A stretch of DNA of 12,213 nucleotides from an uncultured Planctomycetaceae bacterium. Its GTDB lineage: Bacteria; Planctomycetota; Planctomycetia; Planctomycetales; Planctomycetaceae. The stretch's first letter is position 1. The number at the start of each line of letters is the position of its first letter. A model generated the notes under the pieces. That model searched no databases and was not told the origin of the DNA. It saw only the letters and a list, made by a program, of their open reading frames with translations. The stretch covers positions 1 through 12,213 of the forward strand of contig CAIUHT010000392.1 of NCBI GenBank assembly GCA_903898975.1, in the 5' to 3' direction. This document shows, piece by piece, positions 1 to 4,458 of this stretch. Position numbers and translations under genes: made by a program.

Positions 1-427
1 CCGACGGTTCCCGCCGAGGGACTGGGCCCAAGGAGTTCAAACTGCGGATTCCAAACCGCGGATTCCGAACCCCGGAGTCTGGCCCACTGTTTTGGGTCGT
101 ACCCACTGTCTCGGGGGGACCCGATCTGCCGACACGAACCTGACCCGCCCGTCGAACAGGGGACAGATTCGGCGAATCGCTCATTCCTGGTGTGGTTCCA
201 GGGCTTGGAGCAGGCGTGCCTGAGGGGGCGATCCCCGTTGGTGTCTGTCGTGGATGGCCTCGCGGGCGTTCTGGTTTTCCCGGTTGTCTCACTGGCTGGA
301 CCGGAAGTGATCTGCCGGGGCGGTTCGCCCCCCTCCGGCGACTGCCTGGGTGACGGTCTGGATTGATATGATGAGGGGGTACGCAGATCGTTCCCTGACC
401 GGCCGCTCCATCGTTCTGAGACTCCGC
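1..427. other. Left-edge region without a confident gene
   Basis: No gene is confidently seen here. Two adjacent 14-bp units that differ at two positions (GCGGATTCC core) lie at 43-56 and 57-70, and CCCACTGT occurs twice, at 83-90 and 102-109. The minus strand is open from an ATG at 184 to the left edge (61 codons, starting MSDSPNLSPVRRAG), which could be the N-terminus of a divergent gene. Its third-position GC is only moderate and no well-spaced ribosome binding site precedes it, so I do not call it. The plus strand is also open in frame 1 to a TGA at 364-366, with no recognisable protein character. The right part of this stretch is the probable leader of the exopolyphosphatase gene. Confidence 0.5.
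364..372 (+). promoter_or_regulatory. Candidate extended -10 promoter for ppx
   Basis: TGATATGAT matches an extended -10 element (TGn followed by TATGAT, one mismatch from TATAAT). It would start a transcript near 379, about 50 nt before the chosen ATG of the Ppx/GppA gene at 428. No good -35 hexamer is visible at the expected distance, which extended -10 promoters can tolerate. If real, it argues against translation from the upstream in-frame GTG (350) or ATGs (368, 371). Confidence 0.3.
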
Positions 428-2089
428 ATGCCCTCCGCTGAACGCGGTTCCCCAGGGGCCCCCGCCGCTGATCGCGACTCTCTTCCGACTCCGCAGGCCA
501 CCACGCCGCCCCTCGCCAATGGGGAACTGGTCGCCTTTCTCGACCTCGGCACCAACTCGGTTCGCCTGCTTCTTGTCCGCATGTATCCCGACCACACCTT
601 CACCGTGGTCGCGGAACAGAAAGAGACCGTTCGGCTGGGCGAAGGCGAATTTCGCCAGAATCGGCTCCAGCCCGAAGCGATGCGGCGGGCCAGCCTGGTG
701 TGCGCCAAGTTCGCCGAAAGTGCCCGCTCCCGCGGGGCCCGGCAGATTGTCGCCGTCGCCACCTCGGCGACCCGCGAAGCCGAAAACCGCGGGGTGTTTT
801 TGCGTCACCTCCGCCGGGTCGCGGGGATCGACGTGCGGGTCATCTCGGGCAAGGAGGAGGCCCGGCTGATTTACCTGGGGGTCTCCAGTGGGCTCAACCT
901 GGGTGCGCGGCAGACGCTCTTCATCGACATCGGTGGTGGCAGCACCGAGACCATCATTGGCGACCAGCAGCAGTACCGCTTTCTCGACTCGCTCAAGCTT
1001 GGGGCCATCCGCCTCTCGGGCATGTTCTTTCGCAAGGATGACACCGGCCCCGTCTCGTCCACCCGCTATGCACGCATTCAGCGGTACGTCCGCACCCGGT
1101 CGGTAAGAACCCTCCAGCGACTCCGGCAGTTTCCCATCGATCAGGCGGTCGCCAGCTCGGGTACCGCCTGCAATCTCGCCGAGATCACACTCCGCCGCAC
1201 GCTCCGGCGTGGGCTGCAGAAGGGCGATGTCATCTCGCGGGCCCAGCTGCGGGAAACGGTCGAACTGCTGTGTGGTCTGCCACTCGCTCAGCGCCGGGAG
1301 GTTCCCGGGCTGAATCCCGAGCGGGCCGACATCATCATTGGCGGTGCCGCGATTCTCGAAACGCTGCTGGACGAACTGGGGCTGACCGAATTCCAGCTCT
1401 CGGAACGCGGGCTGCGCGAAGGTCTGCCGATCGACTACCTGTCGCGATCCGAAGACGCTCACCTGTTCCAGCAGACATCCTTCCGCGAGCGGAGTGTGTT
1501 CGAACTGGGCCGGCGGTGCTGCTTCGACGAAGCCCACGCCCGGCACGTGGCCCGCATCGCCTGGCAACTGTTCGACAGTGCCCGCGAAGCCGGGCTGCAT
1601 ATCCTGGGCGACTGGGAGCGCGAACTGCTCGAACACGCCAGCCTGCTGCACGATGTGGGGGCTTTCGTCTCTTACACCAACCATCGCAACCATTCGCACT
1701 ACCTCATCCGCAACGCCGATCTGCTGGGGTTCGACCAGACCGAACTCGCCATCATCGCGGCGACCGCACTGTTTCATCACAAGTCGTTCCCCCGGCCCAA
1801 GCACCCCGAGTTTGCCGAGCTCGACAAGCCCTCCCGCGACATCGTCCGAGTGCTCTGCACGTTCCTCCGAATCGCCGAGAGCCTCGACCGCAGCCATTTG
1901 CAGGCGGTCGCCGATGCCCGCATTCTGAACACCGACCGCAAGACAGTCCGGCTCGAACTGACCCCCGCCCGCGACTGCCACCTCGAACTCTGGGAAGTCC
2001 GGCACCACGCCAAGTCGTTCGAGAAGGTCTTCCATCGCCATCTTGAATTCCGGGTGAAAGACTTCACCCCGCAGGAACCGGCCATCTGA
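428..2089 (+). CDS. ppx: Exopolyphosphatase / pppGpp phosphohydrolase, Ppx/GppA family, with C-terminal HD domain
   Basis: Family members hydrolyse terminal phosphates of inorganic polyphosphate and/or convert pppGpp to ppGpp in the cytoplasm, linking phosphate storage to the stringent response. With the ATG at 428 the protein has 553 residues. After a proline-rich leader (about 1-32) comes the actin-like ASKHA phosphatase domain: phosphate-1 loop DLGTNSVR at 39-46, ATSATREAEN at 111-120, phosphate-2 loop IDIGGGSTE at 167-175, and SSGTACNLAE at 243-252. The C-terminal half is an HD-type helical domain with H373, LLHDVG (H408-D409), H422/H424, H450-H451 and D487. This two-domain layout and length fit bacterial Ppx proteins. 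The frame continues upstream to a GTG at 350 and ATGs at 368/371. I prefer 428 because a plausible -10 element overlaps those starts and conserved sequence begins only at residue 34. Substrate preference (polyphosphate versus pppGpp) cannot be told from sequence. It appears monocistronic. Confidence 0.9.
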   Translation: MPSAERGSPGAPAADRDSLPTPQATTPPLANGELVAFLDLGTNSVRLLLVRMYPDHTFTVVAEQKETVRLGEGEFRQNRLQPEAMRRASLVCAKFAESARSRGARQIVAVATSATREAENRGVFLRHLRRVAGIDVRVISGKEEARLIYLGVSSGLNLGARQTLFIDIGGGSTETIIGDQQQYRFLDSLKLGAIRLSGMFFRKDDTGPVSSTRYARIQRYVRTRSVRTLQRLRQFPIDQAVASSGTACNLAEITLRRTLRRGLQKGDVISRAQLRETVELLCGLPLAQRREVPGLNPERADIIIGGAAILETLLDELGLTEFQLSERGLREGLPIDYLSRSEDAHLFQQTSFRERSVFELGRRCCFDEAHARHVARIAWQLFDSAREAGLHILGDWERELLEHASLLHDVGAFVSYTNHRNHSHYLIRNADLLGFDQTELAIIAATALFHHKSFPRPKHPEFAELDKPSRDIVRVLCTFLRIAESLDRSHLQAVADARILNTDRKTVRLELTPARDCHLELWEVRHHAKSFEKVFHRHLEFRVKDFTPQEPAI

Positions 2090-2410
2090 ACCGGGCCCCT
2101 TGGCGACCAGCGCGATTGCCACGTCTTCCGGGTGATGTGCTCGGACCCCAGCAAGCTGGAGAATTCGGAGTCGCAGCGATGCGACGCGCGAGTCCGCCGC
2201 GCATCGATGCGGCAGACCTCGGGGTCGACTGGGAACTGGTCACGCCTCCAGGAGAGGCCCGGTTTTGGGTTGTCGACGTTTGGGCTGGTGGCCGCGTGGC
2301 CGCTCAAAAACTGCTCGTGACTCAAACCTGCCCTTTCTGTTAGGGTCTCCGCCCCTCAGGAGTTTTTCCGCGCCCCGCGCCACTTCCCGTCCTCCTCGGC
2401 TCACCCTGTC
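2090..2410. other. Intergenic region, no confident gene
   Basis: This stretch lies between the ppx stop and the next start. A plus-strand frame is open from a TTG at 2116 to a TAG ending at 2343 (75 codons, C-terminus TQTCPFC), but its third-position GC is only about 57%, well below the neighbouring genes, so I regard it as chance. A very weak terminator-like element, CTCC (2347-2350) paired with GGAG (2359-2362) and followed by five T, is the only other structure noticed. No clear promoter or ribosome binding site for the downstream gene was found. Confidence 0.5.
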
Positions 2411-3502
2411 ATGACCGCTCTGCGACGAGTTGGACTGACCGCCTGTCTAGGGCTGAGTGGGTGGTTCCTTTCCTGCGGCTGCAGTTCCCGCGGCAATCTC
2501 GAGGTGCTCGAAGCCGAGCTGCGGACCCAGGAAGACACCCGGGTCGAACTCGAACGCAAAGTCAGCACGCTGCAGACTGAGTTGCGTGTCGCTCAGGGGG
2601 ACGCCGATCGCCTCCGCACTCAACTTGCGGGGCAGAACCGTCCAATTCCCGCCCCCGAGGAAAGCCGGGCCCTGTTTCGCGCCCAAGAGTTGAAATTCGC
2701 CCCCCTCATGACGGGAGGCTGGGATCGCGATGAAGCCCCGGGCGATGAGGGGATTTGCCTGTTGCTCACCCCCGTGGATGAACATGGCGACCTGGTCAAA
2801 CTGCCGGGTGACACGGAAATCGAAGTGCTTGATCTCGCCGCTCCCCCCGAAGACCAACGGCTGGGGCTGTGGAAATTCGACAGTGAGGAAGTCGCCCAGG
2901 CGTGGCATAAAGGGGTGCTTTCTTCGGGCTTCCTGTTCCGGGTTCCGTGGCAGTCGATTCCTCAGCGTGAAAAGGTGACTCTCGTCGCGCGAATGAAGAT
3001 CGCCGATGGACGCGAGTTCGATGCCAACCTCCCCGTCACCATCAACCCGCCGGGAGCGCTGCCCGACCCCATGAACGATCCCCAGGTTCCGCCCCCTTCC
3101 GAGCCCCAACCACTGTCGAGCGCCGACGCTCCCGCTCCCCGCAATCGCCCGCAGACCGCCGAGGCGGTTGAAGGTGTTCCCCCCGTGCCGCGTGAGCCAG
3201 TGACACTTCCCCCTGGCGATCTGCCCTCTGCCGCAGGGGAGTCTGCAGCAACTCGGCAGCGTGGCCCGACCGCACCACCCCCCATTCGTAAAACATCGCG
3301 CAAGGTGGCGCCAGTTCCGGGGAGCCTGGCGGGCTCCAACTCGGGCGCGCTTCCGACGTCCGCCACGACTGGGGCGACCACGCCGCCGAGCTCGTCCAGC
3401 TTGCCTCCCGCTGGGACCGCTTCCCGGTCTCCCGCCCTCAGCGACGGGGAGATCCTGGAAAGCGACAGCTACCGCAACTCCGACGTCCCGATCCGCCGCT
3501 AG
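2411..3502 (+). CDS. Predicted lipid-anchored or secreted coiled-coil protein with proline-rich tail, unknown function
   Basis: I do not recognise a named family. The 363-residue product starts with two arginines and a hydrophobic segment (8-21) ending in SCGCSS, so C22 or C24 could be a lipidation site, although neither fits the lipobox consensus exactly. Residues 29-74 are charged and heptad-like (LEAELRTQEDTRVELERKV), predicting a coiled coil. Residues 86-213 form a probable beta-rich globular domain with LLLTPVDEHGDLVKLPGD (118-134), LWKFDSEE (153-160) and FRVPWQSIP (176-184). From about 214 to the end the chain is proline/serine/alanine-rich and surely disordered, as in periplasmic spacers. 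The start is an ATG with no clear Shine-Dalgarno. The anchored coiled coil with a spacer suggests a cell-envelope structural or scaffold role, which is inference only. It stands alone, with gaps of more than 300 bases on both sides. Confidence 0.75.
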   Translation: MTALRRVGLTACLGLSGWFLSCGCSSRGNLEVLEAELRTQEDTRVELERKVSTLQTELRVAQGDADRLRTQLAGQNRPIPAPEESRALFRAQELKFAPLMTGGWDRDEAPGDEGICLLLTPVDEHGDLVKLPGDTEIEVLDLAAPPEDQRLGLWKFDSEEVAQAWHKGVLSSGFLFRVPWQSIPQREKVTLVARMKIADGREFDANLPVTINPPGALPDPMNDPQVPPPSEPQPLSSADAPAPRNRPQTAEAVEGVPPVPREPVTLPPGDLPSAAGESAATRQRGPTAPPPIRKTSRKVAPVPGSLAGSNSGALPTSATTGATTPPSSSSLPPAGTASRSPALSDGEILESDSYRNSDVPIRR

Positions 3503-3529
3503 GTGCAGACCTGCGACAGGGTTCTCGCT

Positions 3530-3548
3530 GTGGCAAGAGTCTTGCCAC
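3530..3548. terminator. Perfect short hairpin, possible terminator or REP-like element
   Basis: GTGGCAAG and CTTGCCAC form an 8-bp perfect inverted repeat with a 3-nt loop (AGT), starting 28 nt after the stop of the coiled-coil protein gene. No T-run follows it on either strand, so it would be an atypical terminator. It could equally be a dispersed palindromic repeat; a genome-wide copy count would tell. Confidence 0.4.
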
Positions 3549-4341
3549 GACGAGCAGGAAAGGATGCCTGTCGTTTGAAAGAGGTATTCGCAAACGCAGG
3601 CTGCGTGCCGCGCCTCATGCGCCCCGCCTTCCGACCTCAGAGTTGCGGGACCTCCTTGAACGAGTGCTCTCCTAAGTAAGGCAGGCGGCGCCGTTGGATT
3701 CGCGTTCCACTCAGGCCAACGCTTGCTTGGTTGTCGTCGCGCGGAGTCCTCTCTGACTTCGACACTCTGCGCGGTTCCTGTATCACCAGCCCGCCCGAGT
3801 CGCCGGATCAGGACTCGATCGTTCCAGCGATTCGAGGTGGGTGCCGTGCGCAGTCGCCGCGGCTTGCGGTCAACTTACTTCTCGAAGCGAGGGATGGATC
3901 CTCCCTCCGCATCATGTCACCCCTGGCGGTCTGGCAGAGCATCGGCCGCCGCAAAACCGTTTCGACTGGCGACGTCGCGCCAGTGAACCACCTCTCGTCG
4001 CGGGAATCGATCGGGGTCTCGCTGGGCTGGTTCGGCCACGTCTCTCCGCGCCCACTCCGACGCGCCCGCGTTTTGAACGGACCGGGCTTCTCGCTCTCGG
4101 TGTCGCGATACGGACGCCCCGTTCGAGTCCCGCGATGAGCACTCGCTAAGAATTCGCCCCGCAGTCTGTGGTACGAACTGGCGGTTCTGAATTCCGGAGT
4201 TCGTCATAAGAGAATCGAAGACGGCGGGTGGAAGACAATCCAGCGGACCGCGTTGACTGATCTGGTCCTGCGAGGGACCCGCTGAGGGGGCGACGCCAGG
4301 GCACGACCCCGGGTCACGACACTGGGGCCGCTTCAGCGAGG

Positions 4342-4347
4342 TACAAT
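4342..4347 (+). promoter_or_regulatory. Candidate -10 element upstream of the glycosyltransferase gene
   Basis: TACAAT is one mismatch from the sigma-70 -10 consensus and lies about 110 nt upstream of the glycosyltransferase start. The best -35-like match (ACGACA, 4316-4321) has 20-nt spacing, longer than ideal, so support is weak. Confidence 0.2.
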
Positions 4348-4458
4348 CGGACGCCTCTAACGTCGGCGCCCCCAGCTGACCCGGTGGATGATTCGCCGCG
4401 AGGGCTGAGGTGAGTCGCCACCCCGGTTGGTCTGTTATCCTGAGAGCGGCCGCTGGCG

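Larger units (their letters stand above)
3503..4458. other. Long intergenic region without a recognisable gene
   Basis: About 950 bases contain several overlapping short open frames on both strands (for example plus 3731-4138 and minus 3917-4645). None shows hydrophobic pattern, motif or composition like a real protein, and they overlap one another heavily, as expected by chance at high GC. Structures seen are the TGGCAAG/CTTGCCA hairpin near 3530, a 13-bp imperfect palindrome ACGCAG-G-CTGCGT at 3594-3606, GACCCCGGGTC at 4305-4315, and a TACAAT hexamer at 4342. The region may hold an unrecognised RNA, a decayed gene or only spacer. Confidence 0.5.

Noticed and set aside
2116..2343. 75-codon open frame between ppx and the coiled-coil protein gene, ending TQTCPFC
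   Set aside because: TTG start, low third-position GC compared with neighbours, and no ribosome binding site or recognisable motif.
4118..4140. GTTCGAGTCCCGC resembling a tRNA T-arm
   Set aside because: The flanking bases do not form the 5-bp T-stem, and no anticodon arm, D-arm or acceptor stem could be placed around it.
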